Of a stretch of 64,000 nt of DNA, positions 40,784-50,461 are shown in pieces. Below the pieces are notes generated by a model, which did no database searches, was not told the origin of the DNA, and was given only the letters and a program-made list of their open reading frames with translations. Made by a program: the position numbers and the translations under genes. This DNA is from CBDAQA01 sp965247815. Its GTDB lineage: Bacteria > Planctomycetota > Phycisphaerae > Tepidisphaerales > Tepidisphaeraceae. Position 1 is the first letter of the stretch; every line of letters begins with the position of its first letter. The stretch spans positions 1-64,000 of the forward strand of contig CBDFHW010000031.1 of assembly GCA_965247815.1 (NCBI GenBank), written 5' to 3'.

Positions 40784-43700
40784 ATGGCCAAGGGCAAATC
40801 CAAGCTCAATAAAAAGTTCGCGGTCGTATCAGCGGCGGTGGTCGCCAGTGCGCTCGCCGGCGCGGCGGTTCTGTACAAGACCAGTCGCCACGCCAACCCC
40901 CAGCAGTTCATCGCCGCCGGCGACGCCGCGATCAGGCAGAATGATTTTCTGACCGCCAAGGACAATTACGAACGCGCGGTCGGTCTGCTCCCGATGAACG
41001 CCGACCTGCACTTGAAGCTCGGCAAGACCTACTACCAGCTCAAGAGCCTGGGCGGGGACAACTTCTGGAGCAGCATCAACGAGTTCACCCGCGCGCAGGT
41101 GCTCGAGCCGAACTCGAAAGAGGCCTGGGGCGCGTTGCTGATGGCCAACGAGTTTTACGTGACGGCCCGCGAAAACGCGCCGACCACCTCGCGGGACCGG
41201 GAGAAGCTGCCCGAGAGTTTCACGATGGCCCGCAACGCCGCCGAACGGCTGGGCAAGCTCGACCCGAATAACGTCGAAGCGCAGGTCGCGGTGTCGAGCC
41301 TGAAGATCCGCGCCTGGCTGATGAAGCTGGCGATCCCGGTCACGGCCGACGAAAAAGACAAGAACAAGACCGACGACCAGAAGGTCGACGACGCCATCGC
41401 GGCGTTGACCAAGCTGTCTTCGGATCATCCCGAGAACGAGATGATTCCGTACTGGATCGCCCGGGCGAAGATCAACCAGGCGGTCAACCTGATGCAGGCG
41501 ACGCCGAACGCGCCGGAAATCGCGCCGTTGTTCGCCGAGGCCGCGGCCGAGTTCGACAGCGCGATCTCGGTTCGTCCGAAGGACATCGGGCTGTATCTGA
41601 AAAAAGCGGACATTCTGCTGTCCCTGCAGCGGACCGACCCGACCGCCAACAGCGTCGAGTACGGCAAGCAGGTGCGGGCGGCGCTGGACAGCGCCCAGTC
41701 GCTTGCCGACATTCAAAACCCCGAAGAATATCAGTCGGCGAAATCGCAGTGGGCGAACTACCTGTCGGTGACCGATTCGGCCCGGGCCGAAGAAGTGTAC
41801 CGCGACCTGATCACCCGGTTCTCGGCCATGCCGCAGTACCAGATCCAGGCGCTGCGGTTCAGGTTCCAGCTGGCGAACCTGCTGCGTCGGGATTTCAGCC
41901 GGCACGCCGATTCGCTGGCACTGCTGGACGCGATCCCGTCGATCCCGCCGGCGTCGCTGATCGGTTACGACCAGCAGCAGGCGTGGTCCAACAGCGTCAG
42001 CCAGGCCAAGCTGCTCCGCGCGGTGATCCAGACCGACGAGCTGGAACGCCGGCCTTCGGGGAAGATGCGCGACGGGCTGATCGCCGACGTGACCGCGTCG
42101 CTCGACGCCGCCAAATCACGACTGGACGGAACGGTGCCGTTCCTGATGGCGACCGGTGAATTTCAGCTCGCGATCGGCAAGGTCCGCGACGCGATCCAGA
42201 CGATGACGCTCGCGGCCGACAAGGCCGCGGAACTGCCCGGCGGGGTGTCGACCGAACTGCTCCGCAAAGAGGCCAACGTCTACGTCCGCGGTCAGCAGCC
42301 CGGTAAGGCAATCGAACTGCTCGAAAAGGTGATGAAGCAGGACCCGCAGATGGCCAACAGCGCCGAGCTGCACGCCACGCTGGCCAATCTGCACATCCAG
42401 AACAAAGACCCCGACCACGCCAAGCCGTACGTCGATTGGCTCGCCTTACGGGCGCCGGACGACGCGGGCGTGATCATCCTCGAGATGCAGGTGCTCGGGA
42501 ACAACCCCGACCCGGCGAAGCTGCGGGCGCTGTACGACAAACTTCCGGAGAAGACGCCGGCCGAAATCGACAGCAAATCGAGGGTCGCTGAAGGCTTGTT
42601 AAGGAGCCGTCCCGAGCGGGAACGGTTGCTGATGGTGCAGCACAAGGCCGACCCAGGGAACGTGCAGGTTGCCGGCGGGCTGATTCAGCTGTTGGTCGCC
42701 GACAGCAAGGCCGCCGAAGCGCAGGGCGTTCTCGACGACTTGAAAGCCGCCAAGCCCGCCGAGCCCGCAGTCCCGGTGCTCGCGGACTTGATCAAAGGCG
42801 TCTCGCCCGAGGCGATGATAGATAGCGAGGTCGGCGCGATCGGGAAGATATCCGACCCGACGCTCCGCGAGCGCAAGTTCGCCGAGCTGTATGCCGCCAA
42901 CGGCCAGCCCGAAGAGGAGATGAAGCACTTGAAGCTCGCGCTGGCGAGCAGCCCGAACGACAACGTGGTGCTGCAGACGATTTTTCAGCGGTACCTGACC
43001 GCCCGGCAGTTCACCGACGCCGAAGCGATGCTCCCGCACATGGCCGAGCTCGACCTCGACGACGCCAAGGGGTTGATGTTCCGCAGCAAGCTGTATCTGG
43101 CCAAAGGGGAAATCGCGTCGGCGATCGTCTCGAGCCGGCAGCTGACCCACGATTACCCGGAATTCTCCGGCAGTTGGGAGATCTACGGCGACGCGTTGTC
43201 GTTCGGCGGGCAGCCGGAGACGGCGTGCCAGCAGTACATCACCGCGCTGGACAAGCAGGCGACCAACATCGAAGCCACGCGGGGCCTGATCAAATGCAGC
43301 GTCCAGCAGGGCAAGCTAGACGACGCCCGGCGGTACATCTACAACGCCCGCCAGCGGTTCCCCGACGACCTGGTGTACCGCGAAATGGAAGTGCAGTTCG
43401 AGATCCTGTACGGCAAGCCCGAGACGATCGTCCCGTCACTGACGCAGTCGATCACCGACCACCCGGACGTCAAACGGAATTACGCGATTACCGTGCAGGC
43501 GCTTCTGGCATCGAGCCGGTCGGCCGCCGGTGGGGGGGACAGCAAGGGCGCGAGCGACTACCTCGCCCGGGCTCAGAAACTTCTGAAACAGGCGATCGAC
43601 AAATGGCCCGACGACTTGTCGTTCGCCCAGTCGCTGGCCGACGCGAGCCTGCAGAGCAACGACCTGAGCGGCGCCGAGGCGCCGCTCCGCGCCATCGCCG

Positions 43701-45487
43701 CCCGACCCCGGTGGAAGAACCAGCCAGCGCCGCTTTTGATGCTGGCCAAGGTCTATCTAAGCGCGAAAAAGTTCGACCTGGCCGAACCGCTGTTGAAGCA
43801 GACGCTCACGCTGGACCCCAGCCTGGTCGAACCGCGGATGCTGCTGGCCGACTGCCTGATCGCCGACCGTCAGTACGAAGACGCGCTGGGCACGATCAAG
43901 CCGGCCATCGACAACTACCCGGTGCTCGAGAAATACGTCAATCTGCTGCTCGCGCTGTCCCGCGGGTCTGAAGCCGAAGGCATCGTCGCGACCGCCCTGG
44001 GCAAGGACGAAAAAAGTCAGCTGCTGACCAACCTGCTGATCAACATCTATCAAAGCGAGCACAAGACCGAGATGGCGCTGGACCGGGTGAACAAGGCCCT
44101 GCTGGCCGACCCGACGAACCTGGGCGCGTACCTGCTCCGCGGCGAACTCGAAGCCAGTGGCGTCAACGCCGACCTCGAGGCCGCCAAGAAAGACCTGCGG
44201 GTCTACATCGACGGCATGCCGACCGACCCGCGGGGCCGGATGCTGATGGCCGAAGTGCTCGACGCGTCGCACGATCAGGACGGGGCCATCAACGAACTCC
44301 AGGTGGCAGTCCGGTATTCGAACCTGGACCGCCAGCCCCGGCTGTTGCTGCTCCGAGAATACCTGCAGGCGAACCCCCCGCGGACCGAACAACTGGACGG
44401 GCTTTTGAAAGAGACGCTGGCGATCCCCCAGTTCCAGCACGACCCCCAGTTCCAGATGGCCGGGGCAAGGGTCTGGGCCCAGGAAGGCGACACCGACAAG
44501 GCGCTCGCGGCCGTTCGGGACGCGATGGCGCACGTGCAGGACAAGTCGGCCCTGCTCAACGATTATCTCTCCATTCTGCTGATGGCCAAGCAGTACCCGC
44601 TGCTGCTGGACGAATCCAAAGGCTACGCCGCGGACCCGAAAACTTCGTGGTCCGTCTTCAGCTTCCGGGGGCAGGCGAAGGCGGCGACCGGTGACAAGGA
44701 CGGGGCGGCCGCCGAATTCCAGACCGCGCTCGACAGGGCCGGGACGGAAAAAAGTGCGACGCCCGCCCGGACCGTTTCACAAGCGATCTCGAAAAACCTG
44801 GGTATCGACACGGCGCTGAAAATGATCGCCCCGCGGGCGAAAAACAGCGACAAGTGGACGCTGGTGTCCATCGACCTTTATCAGGCGGCCAAGCGGATGC
44901 CGGAAGCCACCGCGGCCTGCGAGTCGGCAATGGCTTCCCTGGACGCACTCGAACCGCAGGACCAGTATTACGTACTTGAGTCAATGGCGAGCCTGTACAT
45001 CCGGGAAACGCCACCACAGGCCGAAAAAGCGATGGCGATGTACCGCAAGCTCGTGGAACGTAACCCGGGCGACGCCAACGCGATGAACAATATTGCGTCT
45101 GTGCTCAGTGACATGACAGTCCCGCCCCGGCCTCAGGAAGCCAGGGAGTGGAGCACAAAGGCCTATAACATCTGCAAACAGGCCAACTTAATTATTCCGG
45201 CGATTTACGACACGCACGGCTGGATCCTGATCCAGTGCGACCAGATGGACGAAGGTATTCAGGTGCTGCATGACGCGATCGAGAAGTCGGACTTCCCGGA
45301 CGCGCATTACCACCTTGCTATGGGGTATCTGAAGTTGAAGCACCCCGAAGCTGCCCAGCGTGAATTGCAGTCGGCGTTGCAGATGATCAATACGCCGTCG
45401 AAGAATTTTACAATTATCGACCCGGACCTGAAGAAAAAGATCGATGCAGCGTTAAGAGAGGCAGCACAGTTGCTTCAGGTAAAATGA
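40784..45487 (+). CDS. Giant TPR protein of the exosortase/exopolysaccharide locus
   Basis: The 1,567-residue protein begins with a short basic segment and one membrane anchor or signal (VVSAAVVASALAGAAVLY). It then consists of 30 or more TPR-like helical pairs (for example AAGDAAIRQNDFLTAKDNYERA, HLKLGKTYYQLKS, DARRYIYNARQRFPDD, AYLLRGELEASG). Large TPR proteins of this kind (PrsT type) accompany exosortase loci and probably scaffold the export machine in the periplasm. Spacing to EpsI is 167 bases with no clear promoter. No PEP-CTERM motif is visible at its own end (REAAQLLQVK). Confidence 0.85.
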   Translation: MAKGKSKLNKKFAVVSAAVVASALAGAAVLYKTSRHANPQQFIAAGDAAIRQNDFLTAKDNYERAVGLLPMNADLHLKLGKTYYQLKSLGGDNFWSSINEFTRAQVLEPNSKEAWGALLMANEFYVTARENAPTTSRDREKLPESFTMARNAAERLGKLDPNNVEAQVAVSSLKIRAWLMKLAIPVTADEKDKNKTDDQKVDDAIAALTKLSSDHPENEMIPYWIARAKINQAVNLMQATPNAPEIAPLFAEAAAEFDSAISVRPKDIGLYLKKADILLSLQRTDPTANSVEYGKQVRAALDSAQSLADIQNPEEYQSAKSQWANYLSVTDSARAEEVYRDLITRFSAMPQYQIQALRFRFQLANLLRRDFSRHADSLALLDAIPSIPPASLIGYDQQQAWSNSVSQAKLLRAVIQTDELERRPSGKMRDGLIADVTASLDAAKSRLDGTVPFLMATGEFQLAIGKVRDAIQTMTLAADKAAELPGGVSTELLRKEANVYVRGQQPGKAIELLEKVMKQDPQMANSAELHATLANLHIQNKDPDHAKPYVDWLALRAPDDAGVIILEMQVLGNNPDPAKLRALYDKLPEKTPAEIDSKSRVAEGLLRSRPERERLLMVQHKADPGNVQVAGGLIQLLVADSKAAEAQGVLDDLKAAKPAEPAVPVLADLIKGVSPEAMIDSEVGAIGKISDPTLRERKFAELYAANGQPEEEMKHLKLALASSPNDNVVLQTIFQRYLTARQFTDAEAMLPHMAELDLDDAKGLMFRSKLYLAKGEIASAIVSSRQLTHDYPEFSGSWEIYGDALSFGGQPETACQQYITALDKQATNIEATRGLIKCSVQQGKLDDARRYIYNARQRFPDDLVYREMEVQFEILYGKPETIVPSLTQSITDHPDVKRNYAITVQALLASSRSAAGGGDSKGASDYLARAQKLLKQAIDKWPDDLSFAQSLADASLQSNDLSGAEAPLRAIAARPRWKNQPAPLLMLAKVYLSAKKFDLAEPLLKQTLTLDPSLVEPRMLLADCLIADRQYEDALGTIKPAIDNYPVLEKYVNLLLALSRGSEAEGIVATALGKDEKSQLLTNLLINIYQSEHKTEMALDRVNKALLADPTNLGAYLLRGELEASGVNADLEAAKKDLRVYIDGMPTDPRGRMLMAEVLDASHDQDGAINELQVAVRYSNLDRQPRLLLLREYLQANPPRTEQLDGLLKETLAIPQFQHDPQFQMAGARVWAQEGDTDKALAAVRDAMAHVQDKSALLNDYLSILLMAKQYPLLLDESKGYAADPKTSWSVFSFRGQAKAATGDKDGAAAEFQTALDRAGTEKSATPARTVSQAISKNLGIDTALKMIAPRAKNSDKWTLVSIDLYQAAKRMPEATAACESAMASLDALEPQDQYYVLESMASLYIRETPPQAEKAMAMYRKLVERNPGDANAMNNIASVLSDMTVPPRPQEAREWSTKAYNICKQANLIIPAIYDTHGWILIQCDQMDEGIQVLHDAIEKSDFPDAHYHLAMGYLKLKHPEAAQRELQSALQMINTPSKNFTIIDPDLKKKIDAALREAAQLLQVK

Positions 45488-45544
45488 TCGGTCGTGTTAT
45501 CGGGTTCAGTCCAATATTGTGCTGGCAGAATGCTGAAAATTTTC

Positions 45545-45623
45545 TTGTAATCGCGACCGCCATGCTATATTAAACAGATGCAGATCAGGCTTCAGAATCT
45601 GAAGCGCCCTCGTCGTTAGAGGG
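45545..45623 (+). promoter_or_regulatory. Promoter and structured leader of the BY-kinase gene
   Basis: TTGTAA at 45545-45550 and TATTAA at 45568-45573 are spaced 17 bases. The leader then has two adjacent hairpins: GCTTCAG/CTGAAGC (45589-45605) and CCCTC/GAGGG (45607-45623). AAAAGGAGAGG and the ATG at 45650 follow. The hairpins could stabilise the message. Confidence 0.6.
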
Positions 45624-45649
45624 TTCCGTGGAAAAAGGAGAGGACGCCA

Positions 45650-47878
45650 ATGACTACTTTGCCTCAAACGACCCCGATCCGCTTACCGCGAGCCGGGGCA
45701 CCGTCCCAGCTCGCTCTGCCGGGTAATGCCGGGCCTATGGTGAGCAGCACCTCCGTCCCCGCCATTCAGATGAGCGGCGCAGACGTCTGGCGCGTGATCC
45801 GCGCTAATCTCTGGCTCATTGTCCTGTTCGTTACTCTGGGTGCTGTCGGGGGTTACTTCCTGAACGGCTACCTCGAAGAACATTACTCGACCTATACCGC
45901 GGTCGGTGTCGTCCGGATCCTGCAACAGGAATCGGCCGATCCGATGCACCCCGCCCCGGAGTTGAGCGGTAATTATCTGCAGATCATGCAGAGCACTGAA
46001 GTGCAGAAGCTCCGGTCGGAATCAGTCTTGGACAACATCCTGAAAGAGGCTGACAATCCGATTCGGCAGACCAATTTCTGGAAAGTCGTCTGCGCCGGTG
46101 ATCCCCAGAAGGCCCACCAGAAGTTTACCAAGAATCTTTCCGTCACCTCGATCCCCGAATCACAGCTGATCCGTGTTTCGATCACCGCAACCGACAAGCA
46201 GGACACCGCGACCCTGGTCAAAGTGCTGGTCGACCGGTCCATTCTGGACGAAAAGCAGCGTATCCGTGACAAGACCGACGCCGACCGCAAACGCGTCTAT
46301 GACAACCTGACCAACGCCAAGATCAACCTCCGCACGAAGACCGCCGAGGTCAACGAACTCGGTCAGACCGTCTCGCGTGACGGTGGGGACATCCGTGGCG
46401 GCACTACGATGGTCGATATCGAGACCGGCCGGCAGGTCGATCGTCAGATCCAGCTCAAAGCCGACAGCCAGCAGATTGAAAGTGCCTTCAACGCGTTCAA
46501 AGACAAACTCAGCCACGGTGAAGTTCCCGACCGCGTCCTGCAGATGGTCAATCAGGACCGCGACGTCATGCAGTATTCGAGCATGGTCGATTCGATCGAC
46601 ACCCGTTTGTCGGAACTCGGCACTACCACTGGGTCGGCAAGCCCGGCGACGAAGCAGTTGAACCAGCAGCGTACGATTTACGTCAATAAGCTGAATGACA
46701 CCAAGGCCGAGAAGACGGCCCAGTATCAGTCGACGGTTGATGCCGAGCTGACCGCACAGCGGGACAGCATCAACGCTTCGCTCGCGGGCGTGAACGAACG
46801 CATCGACCGCCTCCGGGCACAGACCGCCGACCTGTCGTCGAAGTCCGCCCAGTTCACCCTGGCCCGGGAAGAAGAAACCAACCTTCGCGAGTCCGTGAAC
46901 CGCTACGAAAAAGAATTGAACGAGATCGACCAATTGGTCCGCAACCAGGAACTGGGCGTCCTCGAATGGTTCGAACCGCCGACCGTCCCCGACTCTCGCA
47001 GCTTCCCGAACTTGGCCGCCGTCATGTCGTCCGCCATTGGTATCGGGCTGTTCCTCAGCCTGGGCATTGCCTTCCTGCGTGAAGTCACCGACACCACCGT
47101 CCGTTCGCCGCGTGACATCACCCGCGTCGGTCAGATGAACTTCCTCGGGATGGTGCCGCACGAGGCCGATGACCCGCAATCGTCCGGTGCACGCCTGCCG
47201 CTGGTGATCTTCGAGGCCCCGCATTCGATGATGGCCGAACAGCTGCGTCAGGTCCGTACCCGGCTGCAACACGCCGCGTCGCTCGACACCACCCGCAGCA
47301 TCCTGGTCACCAGCCCCGGCCCCGGGGACGGCAAGAGCACGATCGCCGTCAACCTGGCCGCCGGTTTGGCGCTCAACGGCCGTCGCATCCTGCTGGTCGA
47401 TTCGAACTTCCGCCGCCCCGAGTTGCACCGCATCTTCGGGATCGGCAACGAAGCCGGTTTCAGCGACGTGCTGAACGACGTCAACGCCTTCACCACTTCG
47501 GTCCGCGAAACGTCGGTCCCGAACCTGTCGGTAATGGCCAGCGGTCCCAAGCCGTCCAATCCGACCGAGCTGCTTGAAAGCCAGCTGTTGCTGGACTTCA
47601 TCGAACGGGCTTTAGAAGAATACGACCACGTGATCTTCGATTCCGGTCCGATGCTGTTCGTCTCGGAATCGGTCGCACTCGCCCCGCGTGTCGACGGTGT
47701 CATCACCGTCGTCAAGGCCCGCACCAGCTCGCGTGGCGTGCTGCAGCGGATGCGTGACGGCCTGCGTGCCGTCAAGGCCGAACACCTCGGTGTCGTCCTC
47801 AACGGCGTCCGCAGCCAGGCCGGTGGTTACTACGGCCGCAGCATCAAGACCTACTACGAATACCAAAACGCCGATTAA
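45650..47878 (+). CDS. Polysaccharide co-polymerase/BY-kinase (Wzz-CpsD fusion)
   Basis: The 742-residue protein has a Wzz domain between two membrane helices (LWLIVLFVTLGAVGGYFLNG near residue 50-70 and MSSAIGIGLFLSLGIAFLRE near 458-477). A long periplasmic coiled coil lies between them. The cytoplasmic part is a BY-kinase: Walker A SPGPGDGKST near 556, Walker A' ILLVDSNFRRPE near 581 and Walker B DHVIFDSGP near 660. The C-terminal Tyr cluster GGYYGRSIKTYYEYQ provides autophosphorylation sites. It sets chain length and controls export. A strong terminator follows. Confidence 0.95.
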   Translation: MTTLPQTTPIRLPRAGAPSQLALPGNAGPMVSSTSVPAIQMSGADVWRVIRANLWLIVLFVTLGAVGGYFLNGYLEEHYSTYTAVGVVRILQQESADPMHPAPELSGNYLQIMQSTEVQKLRSESVLDNILKEADNPIRQTNFWKVVCAGDPQKAHQKFTKNLSVTSIPESQLIRVSITATDKQDTATLVKVLVDRSILDEKQRIRDKTDADRKRVYDNLTNAKINLRTKTAEVNELGQTVSRDGGDIRGGTTMVDIETGRQVDRQIQLKADSQQIESAFNAFKDKLSHGEVPDRVLQMVNQDRDVMQYSSMVDSIDTRLSELGTTTGSASPATKQLNQQRTIYVNKLNDTKAEKTAQYQSTVDAELTAQRDSINASLAGVNERIDRLRAQTADLSSKSAQFTLAREEETNLRESVNRYEKELNEIDQLVRNQELGVLEWFEPPTVPDSRSFPNLAAVMSSAIGIGLFLSLGIAFLREVTDTTVRSPRDITRVGQMNFLGMVPHEADDPQSSGARLPLVIFEAPHSMMAEQLRQVRTRLQHAASLDTTRSILVTSPGPGDGKSTIAVNLAAGLALNGRRILLVDSNFRRPELHRIFGIGNEAGFSDVLNDVNAFTTSVRETSVPNLSVMASGPKPSNPTELLESQLLLDFIERALEEYDHVIFDSGPMLFVSESVALAPRVDGVITVVKARTSSRGVLQRMRDGLRAVKAEHLGVVLNGVRSQAGGYYGRSIKTYYEYQNAD

Positions 47879-47908
47879 GCTTCGGCTACGATCGACGGAG
47901 AAACGAGA

Positions 47909-47939
47909 AGGGCGGCATCATCCGATGCCGTCCTTTTTT
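47909..47939 (+). terminator. Intrinsic terminator after the BY-kinase gene
   Basis: The stem GGGCGGCATC/GATGCCGTCC (about 47909-47919 and 47923-47933) is followed by TTTTTT. This is the clearest intrinsic terminator in the window. It ends the exopolysaccharide operon about 35 bases past the stop. Confidence 0.9.
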
Positions 47940-48060
47940 CGTTCACACTGTTGCATTCTCACCCGACCGCCGATATTCGTTCAATCGACGTCGTTCGTTG
48001 CAGATTTGTCACCGACTGAAGATCGCGCCGCCGTGTTCAAACGGCCGTTAGACACACAAC

Positions 48061-48618
48061 ATGACCGTTATCGAAACCGACATTCCCGCAGTGAAAATCC
48101 TGCTCCCCAAGAAGCACGGCGACAACCGCGGGTTCTTTTCCGAAGTCTTCAATACCCGCTTGTTCAAACAGGTCGGGATTGATCGCGAATTCGTGCAGGA
48201 CAACCATTCCCTGTCGGCCGAGAAGGGCGTCGTGCGCGGGCTGCATTTTCAATTGCCGCCCATGGCGCAGGACAAGCTGGTGCGGGTCATCCGGGGGGCG
48301 ATTCTGGATATCGCCGTCGACGTTCGCCGCGGGTCCCCGACGTTCGGTAAGCACGTGTCGGCCGTCATCTCGGCCGAGAACTGGAAGCAGTTCCTCGTCC
48401 CGATCGGTTTCGCCCACGGATTCGTCACCCTCGAGCCCAACACAGAAGTGATCTACAAGGTCACCAACTTTTATTCGCCCGAGCACGACCGGGGGATTCT
48501 TTGGAACGACCCGGCCCTGGGCATCGACTGGGGCATCGACCCGGCGTCGGCGGTCCTGTCCGCCAAGGACAAGGTCAATACGCTTCTGGCCAACGCCGAA
48601 CTGCCCGCCGATTGGTAG
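48061..48618 (+). CDS. rfbC: dTDP-4-dehydrorhamnose 3,5-epimerase
   Basis: The 185-residue cupin has HGDNRGFFSEVFNTRLFKQV, the catalytic His in KGVVRGLHFQLPP, VRVIRGAILDIAVDVRRGSP and IGFAHGFVTLE. It catalyses the double epimerisation in dTDP-L-rhamnose synthesis. rfbA follows 31 bases on. rfbB and rfbD are not in the window. Confidence 0.95.
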   Translation: MTVIETDIPAVKILLPKKHGDNRGFFSEVFNTRLFKQVGIDREFVQDNHSLSAEKGVVRGLHFQLPPMAQDKLVRVIRGAILDIAVDVRRGSPTFGKHVSAVISAENWKQFLVPIGFAHGFVTLEPNTEVIYKVTNFYSPEHDRGILWNDPALGIDWGIDPASAVLSAKDKVNTLLANAELPADW

Positions 48619-48649
48619 CAGCCAAAATCTAAGACACCAAGGATCGAAC

Positions 48650-49528
48650 ATGAAAGGTATTCTTCTCGCCGGCGGCGCCGGAACCCGGCTCTACCCGCTG
48701 ACCAAGTGCATCAGCAAACAGCTGCTGCCCGTCTACGACAAACCGACGATTTATTACCCCCTGTCGGTGCTCATGCTGGCCGGCATCCGTGAGGTGCTGA
48801 TCATCAGCACACCCCGCGACCTTCCCCGCATCCAGGACCTGTTCGGCGACGGCTCGCAGCTGGGCATGAAGCTCTCCTACAAGGAACAGGCCCAGCCCAA
48901 CGGCATCGCCCAGGCGTTCGTGCTCGGGGCCGACTTCATCGGCGACTCGTCGGTCTGCCTGATCCTCGGCGACAACATCTTCTACGGCCACGACCTGACC
49001 GACATGCTCGAAGACTCGGCCAAGCTCACCAAAGGCTCCCGCGTCTTCGCCTACCAGGTCAAAGACCCCGAGCGCTACGGCGTCGTCGAATTCGACCACA
49101 GCTATAAAGCGCTGAGCATCGAAGAAAAACCGAAACAGCCCCGCAGCAACTGGGCCGTCACCGGGCTTTATTTTTACGACGCCGAGGTGGTCGACATCGC
49201 CAAAAACCTCAAGCCGTCGCCCCGCGGCGAGTACGAAATCACCGACGTCAACCGGGCCTACCTACAGCGCGGTCACCTGCAGGTGCAGTGCATGGGCCGG
49301 GGCATCGCCTGGCTGGACACCGGCACGTACGACTCGCTGCTTTCCAGCTCGGTCTTCGTGCAGACGCTGGAAGAGCGGCAGGGGCTGAAGGTCGCGTGCG
49401 TGGAAGAGATCGCGTTCTCGATGAAATTCATCGACGCCGCCCAGCTGCAAAAACTCGCCGAGCAGGCCGGCAAAAGCGAATATGGGACGTACCTGCTGCG
49501 GGTGCTTAAAGAGGCTGCCGCACATTGA
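48650..49528 (+). CDS. rfbA: Glucose-1-phosphate thymidylyltransferase
   Basis: The 292-residue enzyme makes dTDP-glucose. It starts MKGILLAGGAGTRLYPLTKC and has KQLLPVYDKPTIYYPLSVLM, ILGDNIFYGHDL, EEKPKQPRSNWAVTGLYFYD and GRGIAWLDTGTYDSLLSSS, all RmlA signatures. It pairs with rfbC to feed rhamnose into the polysaccharides built by the neighbouring locus. The ATG follows GGATCGAAC, a weak ribosome site. Confidence 0.95.
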   Translation: MKGILLAGGAGTRLYPLTKCISKQLLPVYDKPTIYYPLSVLMLAGIREVLIISTPRDLPRIQDLFGDGSQLGMKLSYKEQAQPNGIAQAFVLGADFIGDSSVCLILGDNIFYGHDLTDMLEDSAKLTKGSRVFAYQVKDPERYGVVEFDHSYKALSIEEKPKQPRSNWAVTGLYFYDAEVVDIAKNLKPSPRGEYEITDVNRAYLQRGHLQVQCMGRGIAWLDTGTYDSLLSSSVFVQTLEERQGLKVACVEEIAFSMKFIDAAQLQKLAEQAGKSEYGTYLLRVLKEAAAH

Positions 49529-49541
49529 CGATTGCGTAAGT

Positions 49542-49904
49542 ATGATCCGCGGTTTGCACCACGCACAGATCACCGTCCCGGCCTCGATGGAAGCCGCCGC
49601 CGTCGCCTTTTACCGCGACGGTCTGGGCCTGCCCGAGATCGAAAAGCCCGCCGACCGGAAAGACCGCGCGTTCTGGTTCCAGATCGGCAACGCCCAGCTC
49701 CACCTGTCGATCGAAGACGGCGTCAACCGCCGGGCCACCAAGGCGCACCTCGCCTACGAAGTCGACGACATCGAAGCCTGGCGTGACCGCATGGTCAAAA
49801 ACGAAGTCACCCCCGTCGACTCGATCCCCATCCCCGGCTACGCCCGCTTCGAAGCCCGCGACCCCTTCGGCAACCGCATCGAGTTCATCCAGCGGTTGTC
49901 ATAG
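49542..49904 (+). CDS. VOC-family (glyoxalase-like) protein, copy 1
   Basis: The start at 49542 (MIRGLHHAQITVPASMEAAA) gives 120 residues with one VOC module: LHHAQITV (metal His), FYRDGLGLPE, AFWFQIGNAQLHLSIED, AHLAYEVDD and FEARDPFGNRIEFIQRL (metal Glu). These small dimeric metalloenzymes carry out isomerase or dioxygenase reactions. The substrate is unknown. A related gene at 51659 flanks the other side of the IS110 element. Confidence 0.85.
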   Translation: MIRGLHHAQITVPASMEAAAVAFYRDGLGLPEIEKPADRKDRAFWFQIGNAQLHLSIEDGVNRRATKAHLAYEVDDIEAWRDRMVKNEVTPVDSIPIPGYARFEARDPFGNRIEFIQRLS

Positions 49905-49937
49905 GTTTACATTGAAGGCTGGGTCAGGATTTTTCTC

Positions 49938-50233
49938 ACTGCGGAGACGCTGAGGCGCGGAGAAGACCCATTTCTTGAATCAGATTCTCAACGTAATGCT
50001 TTGACAAGCGTCGCGTTGTCGTGGCACGGGCATCTTGCCCGTGTGTTCGAGCGGAGCGATCTGCATCGAACGAAACTGAGGGCTCGGACCCGCACGGGCG
50101 GGGACGCCCGTGCCACGGCAATTCTTAAACGTCTCATTTCTTATTTTGCGTCTGAGCCGGATGACAACGGGCCGACGGGTGTCCACCCGCGGCTTATTTT
50201 TCTCGCCGACGTTTTCTCCGCGTCTCCGCGTCT
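49938..50233. repeat. Repeat-rich gap and IS110 target arm
   Basis: CACTGCGGAGACGCTGAGGC (49938 on) is one arm of the CGCAGAGGCGCTGAG family. A GTGGCACGGGCATCTTGCCC palindrome lies at 50021-50117 (family E). TTTTCTCCGCGTCTCCGCGT at 50213-50232 is the other arm, cut off after ...GCGTCT at 50233 and resuming as CGGCGGTGAGC at 51571. The IS110 element explains the break. Confidence 0.75.
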
Positions 50234-50281
50234 TGTATGTTTCAAAAAGTGTCAAAAGACGGTTCAATCCTGCATGTTGCT

Positions 50282-50447
50282 GACGAGGTTTGCAAGCCTC
50301 GTCGGCGGCGGCGGTCGGCAGATCGGTGGCGTCTTGATGATCTACAGAATCTCGTCGCTGAGCGTGATCGCCGACCGCCTTGTGATCTTAACCCGAACAG
50401 CCGGTTGATCGCATCGAGTTCCTCTCGGTGCAGTTCGAATCCGCAAG
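50282..50447 (+). ncRNA. Candidate IS110 bridge RNA
   Basis: The element's 5' non-coding end can fold into an initial hairpin GACGAGG/CCTCGTC (50282-50288 and 50297-50303). A 14-bp stem with one bulge follows (50310-50319 with 50370-50379, GATC 50121-type extension at 50321-50324 with 50366-50369), enclosing a 41-base internal loop. In that loop GCGTCT (50329-50334) equals the left target ...GCGTCT. GCTGAG (50357-50362) pairs with the right target CTCGGC with one G-U. Downstream, ACAGCCG (50397-50403) equals the donor end at 51562-51568, and GCAAG (50443-50447) pairs with CTTGT at 50232-50236. The exact RNA ends are unknown. Confidence 0.75.
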
Positions 50448-50461
50448 GCAGGGCAGCCACC

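Noticed and set aside
46160..47428. 422-codon minus-strand frame over the BY-kinase gene
   Set aside because: It is a mirror frame of a strongly conserved kinase, with no ribosome site or family motif.
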